NCBI GenBank assembly: GCA_001512505.1
Contig: LFSC01000015.1
Span: forward strand, 1-56,922
Source: Clostridiaceae bacterium DTU079
GTDB taxonomy: Bacteria > Bacillota > Clostridia > Acetivibrionales > Acetivibrionaceae
Direction: 5' to 3'
Length of the DNA: 56,922 nt
Part shown: positions 47,065 through 56,284 of the stretch, in pieces
How positions within the stretch are numbered: the stretch's first letter is position 1
How the letters are laid out: each line of letters opens with the position of its first letter
Notes under the pieces: generated by a model
What the model was told of the DNA's origin: nothing
Seen by the model: the letters and a program-made list of their open reading frames with translations, nothing else
Database searches by the model: none
Program-made: the position numbers and the translations under genes

Positions 47065-47928
47065 ATGGAATCGATCAGCTTAAATGCATATGCTAAAATA
47101 AATTTATCTATTGACATTATCGGCAAGAGACCGGATGGATATCATGACGTGAAAATGATTATGCAGACTATAGCACTGCATGATAAAGTTACCCTGGAAG
47201 TCCGGGACGGCGGAATCGAGATTGAATGTGACAAGTCCTGGATACCGACGGGAGCCGATAATATTGCATATAAGGCAGCAAGTCTCCTGATGAAGGAGTA
47301 TAACATCCAAAAGGGTGTTTGCATTAAGATTGCAAAAAACATTCCTGTTGCTGCAGGTCTTGCGGGAGGAAGTACCGATGCTGCAGCGGTGCTCAAAGGC
47401 ATGAATAAATTGTTCTCATTGAATCTTGGTGAAAATGAACTCATGGCTGTTGGCAAACAGGTAGGTGCAGATGTTCCTTTCTGTATTAAGGGAGGAACCG
47501 TGCTTGCGGAAGGAATAGGAGAGGTGCTTACCGAATTGGATTCCTTTTCAAAGGTGGATATTGTATTGGTTAAACCCGAAATCGGAGTATCTACTGCGTG
47601 GGTATACAAAAATTTAGACCTCGGTAAGATTTCTATAAGACCGGATACACCTTTGCTGATAAAAGCGATTTCAAATAAGGATCGGATATGTGTGGCACAA
47701 AATATGAAAAATGTGCTGGAGTCCGTTACAATAGAAAAACACGAAGTCATAAAGGAAATAAAACAGGAGCTTATGAGGCTTGGGGCTCTGGGTAGTATGA
47801 TGAGCGGCAGCGGTCCTTCTGTTTTCGGAATATTTGAAGACCGTGCTAAAGCGGAATATGCCTATGAAAAATTAAAGAACAATAAGTGGGATTGTTTTTT
47901 GACAGAAACGTTATGTGAGGAGAGATGA
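47065..47928 (+). CDS. ispE: 4-diphosphocytidyl-2-C-methyl-D-erythritol kinase
   Basis: 287 residues. It is a GHMP kinase: the N-terminus has AYAKINLSIDIIGKRPDGYH, motif 2 is PVAAGLAGGSTDAAAVLKGM, and motif 3 is GSMMSGSGPSVFGIF. It phosphorylates CDP-methylerythritol in the MEP pathway of isoprenoid synthesis, so the organism uses that route. It precedes the GntR gene by 6 bp, and the two are probably co-transcribed. In Bacillus ispE is followed by purR; here the following gene is a GntR-FCD regulator instead. Confidence 0.95.
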   Translation: MESISLNAYAKINLSIDIIGKRPDGYHDVKMIMQTIALHDKVTLEVRDGGIEIECDKSWIPTGADNIAYKAASLLMKEYNIQKGVCIKIAKNIPVAAGLAGGSTDAAAVLKGMNKLFSLNLGENELMAVGKQVGADVPFCIKGGTVLAEGIGEVLTELDSFSKVDIVLVKPEIGVSTAWVYKNLDLGKISIRPDTPLLIKAISNKDRICVAQNMKNVLESVTIEKHEVIKEIKQELMRLGALGSMMSGSGPSVFGIFEDRAKAEYAYEKLKNNKWDCFLTETLCEER

Positions 47929-47934
47929 GACAAA

Positions 47935-48615
47935 ATGGCTGGGAAGCTTTCTAAGGTAAATCTCAATGATTATAAACCCTTAAGGGAAGTTGTTTTTAAT
48001 ACTCTCAGAGAAGCAATAATTTCAGGAGAGTTAAAACCGGGTGAAAGGTTAATGGAGGTTAAGCTGGCGGAAAAGATGGGAGTCAGCCGTACTCCCGTTA
48101 GGGAAGCAATCAGGAAATTGGAGCTTGAGGGTTTGGTTAACATGCTCCCAAGGAAAGGAGCACATGTTGCCGAACTTTCCGCTAAAGATATTATGGATGT
48201 TTTGGAGGTTAGAGCTACTCTCGACGGAATGGCTACCAGTCTTGCCGCTGAGAGAATAACCGATGAAGAGATAAAGGATTTGGCTCACATACAGTCTCAA
48301 TTTGAGGCTTATGCATACAAGAATAATTTGCAGGGATCCATAAAAAAGGATGTGGAGTTTCACGATTTGATTTACCGTGCTTCCAGAAACGAAAGGCTTA
48401 TTCAAATCTCCAGTAATCTCAGAGAGCAGATTCAGAGATTTAGGGTAATATACATGAAGGATTACAGCAATCCGGAGAATTTGATCAGCGAGCATAAATA
48501 TATTTTTGATGCTATTTCAAGACATGATGTGGAAGGGGCCAAAAGATACGCCCAAATTCATATAAACAATCAGGAGAAATCAATTATTAAGGCGTTAAAG
48601 AATATGGAAAAGTAA
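47935..48615 (+). CDS. GntR-family transcriptional regulator (FCD type)
   Basis: 226 residues. The N-terminal winged helix is seen in VVFNTLREAIISGELKPGER and MGVSRTPVREAIRKLELEGL. The C-terminal FCD domain (about 90-215) has DVLEVRATLDGMATSLAAER, VEFHDLIYRASRN and SEHKYIFDAISRHD, where Asp and His residues usually bind a metal and a small ligand. The ligand and targets are unknown. It is in an operon with ispE (6-bp gap) and is followed by repeat copy 4. Confidence 0.9.
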   Translation: MAGKLSKVNLNDYKPLREVVFNTLREAIISGELKPGERLMEVKLAEKMGVSRTPVREAIRKLELEGLVNMLPRKGAHVAELSAKDIMDVLEVRATLDGMATSLAAERITDEEIKDLAHIQSQFEAYAYKNNLQGSIKKDVEFHDLIYRASRNERLIQISSNLREQIQRFRVIYMKDYSNPENLISEHKYIFDAISRHDVEGAKRYAQIHINNQEKSIIKALKNMEK

Positions 48616-48689
48616 TCGAATTAATGCCGGATTTGTAGATATATGAATTGCTATTTAGAATAAAAATTGTGAATTGTTTTAGGGTAAGA

Positions 48690-48830
48690 GAAATATAAAA
48701 GAGACATTTTAATACTAATTGCAGAGCCTGTAAATACAACAAGGAAAGGAAGAGCATTGGTTTCACGAAGTGAGTTTTCCAAATCCCACGAAGTATTTAC
48801 AGGCTCAATACTTGCAAAGCTAAGATTTCT
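48690..48830. repeat. dispersed palindromic repeat, copy 4 (inverted orientation)
   Basis: GAGCCTG (48724) and CAGGCTC (to 48806) end the core. Read on the minus strand it aligns with copy 2: TAAATACTTCGTGGG, then AAAACTCACTTCGTG and CAATGCTCTTCCTTTCC. The left module (GCAAGTATTGAGCC) is also seen on the minus strand. It lies between the GntR gene and the convergent HMA gene. Confidence 0.8.
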
Positions 48831-48862
48831 GCCGCAAATAGTTTATATTGCCGGACACTTTT

Positions 48863-49069
48863 CTAAATTATTTCATAACCCATTGCGGATATGTGCTTCT
48901 TTATTTCCTGCGGGGTTATGTCCGAAGGATTGTAATCGACACTAATATGCTGGCTTTTGAGGTCTGAAGTTACATTCACGATTCCCTTCAATTCTTTTAC
49001 ACCTTCCTCAATCTTGCGTGAACAAGCACTGCATGAAAGAGTCGGGACATTAAAAGTTGCTGTTTCCAT
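48863..49069 (-). CDS. heavy-metal-associated domain protein (CopZ-like)
   Basis: 68 residues, one HMA fold. The metal-binding loop is TLSCSACSRKIEEGV; CSAC replaces the usual MxCxxC lead but keeps the two cysteines two residues apart (Cys13 and Cys16). The rest follows the beta-alpha-beta pattern, ending AMGYEII. Such proteins carry Cu(I) or another soft metal, often to a P-type ATPase, which is not in this window. AAGGAGG precedes the ATG. Confidence 0.9.
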   Translation of the reverse strand: METATFNVPTLSCSACSRKIEEGVKELKGIVNVTSDLKSQHISVDYNPSDITPQEIKKHISAMGYEII

Positions 49070-49364
49070 TGTATTCCTCCTTAATCGGTTCTATTTTAAA
49101 ACCTCAACTATATATTAGCATTTCAAAAGAATAAATTATTATTCTTAACGGGGGCATTTTGATTTGCCCACAAGCATTCAGGCCCGATATTTTCATAATC
49201 TACCTTCACGCATATATTGCTATTGATTTGGGCGCGTCTTATGATAAAATAGAAATGAGCATGTTATGCTATATGTTTTCAAATTTAAAATAAAATTGCA
49301 ATTATATTGATATAGGCATGAACATTACTATAAATTTTTTATATCAGGAGGCATAAAGTCATAA
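49070..49364. other. HMA to AAA ATPase divergent gap
   Basis: 295 bp. It carries a possible plus-strand promoter at 49223-49250 and a small GGGCA/TGCCC hairpin near 49150-49170. No ORF is recognised; 49330-49364 holds the AGGAGG ribosome site of the next gene. Confidence 0.5.
49223..49250 (+). promoter_or_regulatory. possible promoter of the AAA-PspA locus
   Basis: TTGATT (49223-49228) and TAAAAT (49245-49250) lie 16 bp apart. The match is moderate. It lies 114 bp before the AAA gene start. Confidence 0.45.
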
Positions 49365-50987
49365 ATGTGGTATGACAAATTTTTAAGCATATACAGAGCA
49401 GGAATATCCCATGAGTTTGTATTGTACTTTAACATAAGGGATGTTGTGGATAATTACAGGAATATTGAAAGATATTTATACGAGGAATTTATTAAACAGA
49501 GGAATTTTTCTATCGTAGCCTTCTATGATATTTCCAAAGGTTTGACATTTTTGGATGCGGGAATGGAAAGGGAGTTTAATAAAATAACATCCAATGAAGC
49601 GGTGGGGCTGAAGAATGCACTTCCGTCAAGGCTGTTTCCCTATATAGACATTGCTTTGAAGAATACAAAAATGATGCTTTTTATAGATCATACGGAGAAG
49701 ATAATTCCCAACGGTGATGTGGCTTCCATGTCCATGGAAGAAAGAATTGCACTTATCTGGCTGTGTGAATGGTCAAATAATGCGAAAATATCCTCGGTGG
49801 GAAGTACAATAGTTATGCTGGCAAATACTATTGCCGAAATAAATTCTGAGATATTCAGATCATCATACAGGGTAGAGCCGATTCTTGTAGAGCTTCCTGA
49901 TGAAGAGGCACGAAAGGAATATATAAACTACCTTATAAAAGACAATAATATTAAAATGGATATCGGTGTTGATGAGTTTGCAAAGCTGTCCTCGGGGCTT
50001 AGCAAAAAAGCCATTAAAGATATTAAATTAAAGGCTGAAGCTGAGGATGTGGCTATAAGCTTTGAGTTTATAAAGGAGAAGAAGCATTCGGTACTTCAAA
50101 AAGAGTATGGAGATGTATTGGAATTTATATATCCTGAAATCAGCTTTGAGGACATAGGCGGAATGGAGAGGGCCAAAAAATACCTCCTTAAGAATATTGT
50201 TGATCCGATAAAAAAGGGAGATTTAAGAAGGGTGCCCATGGGAATACTTTTATGTGGACCGTCGGGTACGGGTAAAACCCTTCTGGTCAATGCCCTTGCA
50301 AAATCCAGCGGTTTTAACTGTGTAAAAATTGATATGTCTCGAATTTTGGGTCAGTATGTGGGAGAGAGTGAAAAGAATTTTAAAAAATGTCTTTTGGGAG
50401 CACAGTCGCAGCAGCCTGTTATAGTGTTTGTTGATGAAATAGATACCGCCTTCAGAAGAGGAGAAAGCGGAGACAATGGGGTCAGCAGAAATATTTTCAG
50501 CGAATTTTTACAGTTCACCAGTAATACAAATAATAGGGGGAAAGTTGTGTTTATTGCAGCTACAAACAGGCCTGACCTTTTGGATCCGGCTCTGAAACGG
50601 GCGGGAAGGTTTGATAAGAAAATACCGATTTTGCTTCCGGAGGAAGACGAAAGAGCTGAAATATTTAGAATAATGATAAAAAAATACGGTTTTGAGACGG
50701 ACATAGAGGATTTTACACCCTTTGCGGCTAAAACCGAAAACTATACCGGTGCGGAAATCGAGACTGTCGTACGAAAGGCCTATGAAATTGCAAATGAGGA
50801 TGATATTGACGGTTGTATTCTGACGGTGGATATTCTCGAAGAGGCCATATCAAGATGCAAGCCCAGTACACAGCAGGTGGAGTTTATGACAAAGCTGGCA
50901 ATTAGGGAATGTGACGACAAGGACCTCTTGCCGGAAAAATACCGGGAGCTTTTGGACAACCGGGCGGACTTGGATAGTGCTTTGTAA
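49365..50987 (+). CDS. AAA ATPase with a degenerate N-terminal AAA domain
   Basis: 540 residues. The N-terminal half (about 1-240) looks like an inactive AAA domain: strands around FSIVAFYDISKGL and MMLFIDHTEK, and GSTIVMLANTIAEIN, but no Walker A. The C-terminal half is an active FtsH/Cdc48-type AAA domain: GPSGTGKT (298-305), the aromatic pore loop GQYVGES (329-335), Walker B VIVFVDEID (352-360), sensor AATN (398-401) and the arginine-finger region AGRFDKK (413-419). Such ATPases unfold or remodel partners. The next gene encodes a PspA-family protein, a known type of pairing. The start at ATG 49365 has AGGAGG about 12 nt upstream. Confidence 0.85.
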   Translation: MWYDKFLSIYRAGISHEFVLYFNIRDVVDNYRNIERYLYEEFIKQRNFSIVAFYDISKGLTFLDAGMEREFNKITSNEAVGLKNALPSRLFPYIDIALKNTKMMLFIDHTEKIIPNGDVASMSMEERIALIWLCEWSNNAKISSVGSTIVMLANTIAEINSEIFRSSYRVEPILVELPDEEARKEYINYLIKDNNIKMDIGVDEFAKLSSGLSKKAIKDIKLKAEAEDVAISFEFIKEKKHSVLQKEYGDVLEFIYPEISFEDIGGMERAKKYLLKNIVDPIKKGDLRRVPMGILLCGPSGTGKTLLVNALAKSSGFNCVKIDMSRILGQYVGESEKNFKKCLLGAQSQQPVIVFVDEIDTAFRRGESGDNGVSRNIFSEFLQFTSNTNNRGKVVFIAATNRPDLLDPALKRAGRFDKKIPILLPEEDERAEIFRIMIKKYGFETDIEDFTPFAAKTENYTGAEIETVVRKAYEIANEDDIDGCILTVDILEEAISRCKPSTQQVEFMTKLAIRECDDKDLLPEKYRELLDNRADLDSAL

Positions 50988-51122
50988 CAAATAAATAATT
51001 TTATTGTTTTGTGGTTTACATTGGTGCTCATTTATTATAAATTATATATTAGGCGTAATATAGGCAAATTCATTGAAGTTATGCATGATGGTGAAAGATA
51101 TTAATACAAGGAGGAACTGGGT

Positions 51123-51851
51123 ATGGGTTTTTTTAGTAGACTTGGGAGCTTGATAAGAGGTTTTTTCGGATTGTTTGTCGGGGGCTTGGAGGAGAAAAAT
51201 CCCAATCTTTTGTTTGAAGATATAAAAAACCAGATTAATAAGGCTCGCAAGGAGGCAGAGCAACAGATAATTGAGATTCAAACCAACGCAGAGCTCATTA
51301 AAATTGAAATGAAAAATGCAGAGAAGAATCTTGCTGCAATAAGATCAAGGATAGAAGCAGCTCAGAGACAGGGAGATAAGGAACTTCTGGTGGAGCTTCT
51401 TATGCAGGAGGAGGAATACCAGACAGTTTATGAGACTCATAAAGCTACGCATGATAATGCTCTTAAGGAAGTTGAAAATATAAGAGAGAATTACAGGATA
51501 TTTGAATCCGAGATGAATGCCAAACTCAATGAGCTCAAAACCCTTAAGACTCAAGAGAAAATGGCAACTCTCAAAGAAAGTATCAATTCGGTTAATGCAA
51601 AATATACTTCCAAGAACAACAAGATTGGAAATATTAATGAGGATATGGAACGTGCAAGAGAAATTGTCAATAAAAAAATTGCAAGGGCTAATGCTATTGA
51701 AAGCCTTAGCGGGGATGATACCGAGCTGAAGATTAAGAAGCTTGATTTGAGCTCGTCAAGAGAAAGGGCTCGTGCCAGAGCTGAGGCAATGTTAGCAGGA
51801 GAGCAGGGATTTGAAGTTAAGGAAAAGACGGAGAATAAAGCAAATTCATAA
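51123..51851 (+). CDS. pspA: PspA/IM30 family protein
   Basis: 242 residues. The N-terminal amphipathic helix (MGFFSRLGSLIRGFFGLFVG) could bind membranes. A long coiled coil follows (about 30-150) with the PspA pattern, such as NAEKNLAAIRSRIEAAQ, then a charged, mostly helical tail (about 175-242) with SSRERARARAEAMLAGE. PspA/Vipp1 proteins form ESCRT-III-like rods that stabilise stressed membranes. The gene lies 135 bp after the AAA ATPase and precedes a membrane coiled-coil gene by 55 bp. AGGAGG precedes the ATG at 7 nt. Confidence 0.88.
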   Translation: MGFFSRLGSLIRGFFGLFVGGLEEKNPNLLFEDIKNQINKARKEAEQQIIEIQTNAELIKIEMKNAEKNLAAIRSRIEAAQRQGDKELLVELLMQEEEYQTVYETHKATHDNALKEVENIRENYRIFESEMNAKLNELKTLKTQEKMATLKESINSVNAKYTSKNNKIGNINEDMERAREIVNKKIARANAIESLSGDDTELKIKKLDLSSSRERARARAEAMLAGEQGFEVKEKTENKANS

Positions 51852-51906
51852 AATATTCGATAAACTGATGAATATTGCAAATATTCGTTTATGCAAAAGG
51901 TGAGAT

Positions 51907-52692
51907 ATGAAGATAAAGCTGCTGTTGAGTTCAATGTTTTATTATGTAAATATTGGAATATTGCTGATTTTATTGGGAGTTGGTAATTTGGTGAAGGAAT
52001 ACTTAGATATTCCTGCTTTTTATATTGTCTGTGCTGAAGCTGTAATTTATATTGGACTTGTGCTCAAGAGTTTTACAAGTAAAAAATTTCAGGATCGTTT
52101 TCTTCTTAAGATGAAGCAACGCAATATAAAAAAGTTGAACAAGAAATGTATGGTGCTGGCTTCGGAAGCTACCAGGTATACCAATGCAGCATATTATAGA
52201 AAGCTTAGCTCCTTATTGAACGACAAAAATGAAATAATTAAATCCTATAACCGGGATAAATCCAATTATTTGAGAGGAAAGATAGCGGAACAGGCATTAA
52301 GTTTGGTTGTTTCATATATACATCTGCTCAAGGATTTTTGTATTAGGAGCCGTGAGGCAGGCAAGGTGAATGTCAATGCCATCATGGACAGAATTACCCA
52401 AAACAATCGTAAGCTCAACTTTATCAATGATTCTAAGGTATATGACGATATTAAAAGGATTATTGAGATGGATATGAGGATAATTGAAAGACACAAAGAA
52501 GAGAAAAGCGATCTTGAGAGGGTTGATGCAAGGCTGGAATGCATAAAGAGCACCGTGAGCATGCTAAGGCATCAGATAAATTCCGGGCTTGATTTGGGAG
52601 AAAACTTGGAGAATGTTGAAAATATATTAAATGAGGCTGTAGCCCTTGAAAATGTCTTGAATGAGAGAAATAAAAAAAGGCTTAGAAACTGA
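51907..52692 (+). CDS. membrane-anchored coiled-coil protein
   Basis: 261 residues. Two hydrophobic segments (about 10-28 and 37-55) are followed by a long charged helical region to the end, including NKKCMVLASEATRYTNAAYY and KSTVSMLRHQINSGLDLG. The helix density suggests coiled coils. No family is recognised. It follows pspA by 55 bp in the same direction, so it may be a membrane partner of the PspA protein, but this is inference only. AAAAGGTGAG precedes the ATG. yhaO starts 24 bp after its stop. Confidence 0.7.
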   Translation: MKIKLLLSSMFYYVNIGILLILLGVGNLVKEYLDIPAFYIVCAEAVIYIGLVLKSFTSKKFQDRFLLKMKQRNIKKLNKKCMVLASEATRYTNAAYYRKLSSLLNDKNEIIKSYNRDKSNYLRGKIAEQALSLVVSYIHLLKDFCIRSREAGKVNVNAIMDRITQNNRKLNFINDSKVYDDIKRIIEMDMRIIERHKEEKSDLERVDARLECIKSTVSMLRHQINSGLDLGENLENVENILNEAVALENVLNERNKKRLRN

Positions 52693-52716
52693 TTTCAAGC
52701 TTGAGGTGGCTTTAGC

Positions 52717-53865
52717 ATGAATTCATTAAAATTTTTGCACTTTTCCGATTTGCATCTTGATGCTCCTTTTAGTTCTTTGGGGGACGTATTGAAGGTAAGG
52801 GAGCAGAGAAGGAAGGATCTTTATGATGTATTTGACGGAATAATTAATCTTGCGAAGAGGGAAGCTGTTGACCTAATCTTAATAAGCGGTGACCTCTATG
52901 AACATTATTATTCTAAGAACACTTCCATTCATTATATAAACAGAAAATTTGAAGAAATTCCCGGCATAAAGGTGTTTATTGTGCCGGGAAACCATGATCC
53001 CAATGCTCAAAATTCCTACTACAACAACTTTGAGTGGAGTAAAAATGTTTATATTCTTTCCAAGGACAGGCCCCAAGTTTACATTGAGGATCTTAACACA
53101 TGTGTGTATGGGGCAGGTTTTAGTTCCTTTTACGAAAATGACGGCGTTTTAGAGGGTATAGGGTCTGTTGATAAACAACGCATTAATATAATGCTGTTTC
53201 ATGGAACGGTGGATATGAATTTTAAAGAAAACCGGTACAATCCTATAAGCAGCAAAGAGCTGGCGACCTATGGCATGGACTATGTGGCACTGGGGCATTT
53301 TCACAACCGTTTTGAAAAAATTGTGGATGATATTCCTATGTATAATCCGGGAAGTCCGGAACCTCTGGGATTTGACGAAGAGGGAGAGCATGGGGTGTAT
53401 ATCGGAAGAATAGTTTATGTTTCAGAAAAGGAAAAAAAGCTGGAGGTAAGGTTTGAAAGAATTTCAAAGAGGCAGTACCGGACATTGGAAATAAAATCCG
53501 ATTGTTTTTTCAGCGATGAGCAGATAGCAGATATGATTATCTCAAGGTTTGAAGGGCAAGAAAAGGACAACAGCCTTGTTAATGCGGTTTTAAGGGGATA
53601 TACCGGGCAGGGATACCGCATTAATGCCAAAAATGTAGAGGGGATTTTAAAAGACAGGTTCTTTTATCTGGCCATAAAGGACGAAACCGTTCCCCTGTAC
53701 GATTATGAAGAACTAATTCAGGATCCAGGCCTTATGGGACTGTTTGTAAGAAAAATGTTTTCAATGATAGACAATGCAAAAAACGAAAAGGAAAAATATC
53801 TTCTTATGAAATCTTTGCAATACGGTGTAGAGGCCCTGGAGCAGGGCAAGGTTGAGGTATTGTAG
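52717..53865 (+). CDS. yhaO: SbcD-like metallophosphoesterase YhaO
   Basis: 382 residues. Metallophosphoesterase motifs in order: HFSDLHLDAPF (about 8-18), LISGDLYEH, GNHDPN, FHGTVD and LGHFHNRFE. These bind two metal ions. The C-terminal part (about 260-375) is a cap domain. With YhaN it forms an SbcCD/Mre11-Rad50-like pair thought to process DNA ends. The gene ends 3 bp before yhaN. Confidence 0.9.
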   Translation: MNSLKFLHFSDLHLDAPFSSLGDVLKVREQRRKDLYDVFDGIINLAKREAVDLILISGDLYEHYYSKNTSIHYINRKFEEIPGIKVFIVPGNHDPNAQNSYYNNFEWSKNVYILSKDRPQVYIEDLNTCVYGAGFSSFYENDGVLEGIGSVDKQRINIMLFHGTVDMNFKENRYNPISSKELATYGMDYVALGHFHNRFEKIVDDIPMYNPGSPEPLGFDEEGEHGVYIGRIVYVSEKEKKLEVRFERISKRQYRTLEIKSDCFFSDEQIADMIISRFEGQEKDNSLVNAVLRGYTGQGYRINAKNVEGILKDRFFYLAIKDETVPLYDYEELIQDPGLMGLFVRKMFSMIDNAKNEKEKYLLMKSLQYGVEALEQGKVEVL

Positions 53866-53868
53866 GTT

Positions 53869-56259
53869 ATGAATATCGAAAAGCTTGATATTATCGCATT
53901 TGGCAAGTTTAACAACTTAATACTGGAGCTCTCCGATGGCCTTAATGTCATCTACGGGGCAAATGAGGCCGGAAAGACTACAATACAGTGGTTTATAAGA
54001 GGTATGCTTTATTCTTTGAAGGGAGGAAGAGCCGGAAAGGCCGGTGAACTACCGCCCCTTAAGAGGTTCAAGCCCTGGCGAGGCAATGAATATATGGGAA
54101 GCATGGCATACAGCTTGGATGACGGCTCCCGTTTTACAGTGGAAAGGGATTTTAATGACAATACGGTAAAGGTCTACGATTCCATGTACAATGACATAAC
54201 CGCGGCCTTTGAACAGAGCAAAGACAAGGGACCTTTATTTGCGCTAAAGCATCTGGGTATTAACGAATCCTGTTTTGAAAGAACTGTATTTGTCGGTCAG
54301 ATGGATACTAAAATTGATACTATGGGCAGCAAAGAGCTTTTGGACAAGCTTTCCAATATCCGGGAGAGCGGCGCGGAGGATGTTTCTTATAAAAGGGCGC
54401 GGGAAGCACTTATGGAGGCATTGACAGGCTATGTGGGAACGGAAAGGACTACAACGCGTCCCCTTGATGTTGTAAATCAAAAGCTCAATGAGTTGAAGCT
54501 TAAAAGAGAAGGGATTATTGGGGAAAGAGAAAGACTTTTGGAAGCTTATAAAAAATTGAACGAGCTTCTGTGCTTCAAAAAGTCCCTTGAGGAGAGGAAG
54601 CAGGCACTGGTTTATGCAAATCAAGCCATTGATTACAGAAAAAACTTAGAGTCTTTAAAAAGGCAAAAGAAAGAGCTTGCTCTCATTTTAGAAGAAACAG
54701 ACGACTATGAGAGGGATAAAAGTAATATATTCCAACGAGTTGAAGAATATAATGATATAATACGTCGTTATGAGCCTTATTCCCGGTATAATGAAGATGA
54801 TTCCTCGCTTATGAGTATTTTATTCGGCAGGCTGAAAGAAGCAGAAGAAAAAAACAATAAGCTATTGGAAAGAATAGGGAACATAAAGTGGGAGATTGAT
54901 GGCTTAACAGGTCTTCCGGAAAAAATAAAAGATTCAAGAAGCATTGACATTAGTGATTTTGTTTGGTATAGATTAATAAAAACAGGTGTTTTAATTGCTA
55001 TAACGGCAGCAGCGTTAGCCGGTACAACGGCGGTGTTTTTCCCGTCCTGGAAGATAAAAACCGCGGCAATTATTGCTTTTGTCCTTTTGCTGTCAGCATT
55101 CTTTTACATGCGGAAGAAAAAGGTTTATTATGAGAACCTGGCTCTAAGGCTGAACGAATTAAAGGGCAACATGGATGTCTTGGAAAATGAGATAAGGGAA
55201 AATGAGAAAAATATCAATGAGGTTAAGCCTTTGATAGCTGAAAGGCTTAAGGCATGCAGCATAATTGCTCACGATGATGATGAGATAAAAGAAGAGTATA
55301 TTGAGACCTTTAAGCGGGGGCTTGGAACGTACACTAAAGCTCTTAAGGATTTGGAACAGTCAAAAGAAAAACTTTCGGATATAGAGAGATATTTGCATTC
55401 TATATATGAGAGGGCATCCTCAGTTTATGGGATTGAATCTTGTAACAGGGATGCGGTTAAAAAGGCTTATAATGATATAAGTAAAAAAATGGACCGCCAG
55501 TACGAGGACATTGAAGTATGTACCTATAGAATTAAAGCTCTCTGCAGTACGGAGGAATCCTCCAAAGAGTGCGAAGAGCTTTTGGAAAATATGCTGGATT
55601 CGGATATAATAGATGCACAAAGCTATATAGAAGAGAAAATTAACCGGGTGGATTCGAATATTAATGAAGTCATTCTTGAGATAAGCAAAGTAAAGGCTTT
55701 AACCGAGACTGCTTCTTCTATTGAAGAGAAGCTTAACGAAATTGAGCAGGAAATTGCGGAACTTGAGAGGGAGAAAAATCGTCTTCAGGATATAGGGTTT
55801 AGCCTGATGACTGCACTTAAGACTTTGGATGAAGCAGGACGGGAGATAAAGAGAGGGTTTGCACCGGCCTTAAACCGAAAGCTGGGCGGTATGATTAATA
55901 AGATTACGGGTGGAAGATACAGCGATATAAATGCGGATGACAGCCTTGTTGTAAGGGCATTGGACCCGGATACCCGTCAAATCAGGGCATTGCCGTTACT
56001 TAGCTGCGGAACCGTTGAACAGGTATATCTTGCGTTGAGACTTGCCCTGGCTGAGGTTATCGAAGACGGAGGAGAGGTGCTGCCTCTGATAATGGATGAG
56101 ATATTTGCCCATTACGATGATGAAAGGGTTTTTAACACCTTAAAGATACTTTCTGAAGTATCGCAAAAAAGACAGATTATTCTTTTTACATGCAAGGAAA
56201 GAGAAGTTGAAGCGGCAAGAGAGATTTTCTGCAATAACCTTAGTATAATAAGATTATGA
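53869..56259 (+). CDS. yhaN: SbcC/Rad50-like ATPase YhaN with central membrane helices
   Basis: 796 residues. The N-terminal Walker A is GANEAGKTTIQWF (about 29-41). Coiled coils (about 200-360 and 420-660) are interrupted by two hydrophobic helices (about 374-412, RLIKTGVLIAITAAALAGTT then IKTAAIIAFVLLLSAFF). The C-terminal half has the ABC-type signature LLSCGTVEQVYLALRLALAE and Walker B PLIMDEIFAHYDDER. This matches Bacillus YhaN, whose central helices would place the complex at the membrane. It lies 3 bp after yhaO, so translation is likely coupled. Confidence 0.9.
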   Translation: MNIEKLDIIAFGKFNNLILELSDGLNVIYGANEAGKTTIQWFIRGMLYSLKGGRAGKAGELPPLKRFKPWRGNEYMGSMAYSLDDGSRFTVERDFNDNTVKVYDSMYNDITAAFEQSKDKGPLFALKHLGINESCFERTVFVGQMDTKIDTMGSKELLDKLSNIRESGAEDVSYKRAREALMEALTGYVGTERTTTRPLDVVNQKLNELKLKREGIIGERERLLEAYKKLNELLCFKKSLEERKQALVYANQAIDYRKNLESLKRQKKELALILEETDDYERDKSNIFQRVEEYNDIIRRYEPYSRYNEDDSSLMSILFGRLKEAEEKNNKLLERIGNIKWEIDGLTGLPEKIKDSRSIDISDFVWYRLIKTGVLIAITAAALAGTTAVFFPSWKIKTAAIIAFVLLLSAFFYMRKKKVYYENLALRLNELKGNMDVLENEIRENEKNINEVKPLIAERLKACSIIAHDDDEIKEEYIETFKRGLGTYTKALKDLEQSKEKLSDIERYLHSIYERASSVYGIESCNRDAVKKAYNDISKKMDRQYEDIEVCTYRIKALCSTEESSKECEELLENMLDSDIIDAQSYIEEKINRVDSNINEVILEISKVKALTETASSIEEKLNEIEQEIAELEREKNRLQDIGFSLMTALKTLDEAGREIKRGFAPALNRKLGGMINKITGGRYSDINADDSLVVRALDPDTRQIRALPLLSCGTVEQVYLALRLALAEVIEDGGEVLPLIMDEIFAHYDDERVFNTLKILSEVSQKRQIILFTCKEREVEAAREIFCNNLSIIRL

Positions 56260-56284
56260 ATTTAAATGTTGTGAGGTTTTTTAG

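Noticed and set aside
47142..47750. Long minus-strand ORF of 202 residues antisense to ispE
   Set aside because: It lies fully inside a gene with clear GHMP kinase motifs and has no ribosome site. The open frame follows from codon bias of ispE.
47935..48615. PurR repressor after ispE as in Bacillus
   Set aside because: The protein has a GntR winged helix and an FCD domain, not the phosphoribosyltransferase fold of Bacillus PurR.
41189..48862. CRISPR array made of the palindromic repeats
   Set aside because: Copies are separated by kilobases with genes between them, not by 30-40 bp spacers, and no cas gene is present.
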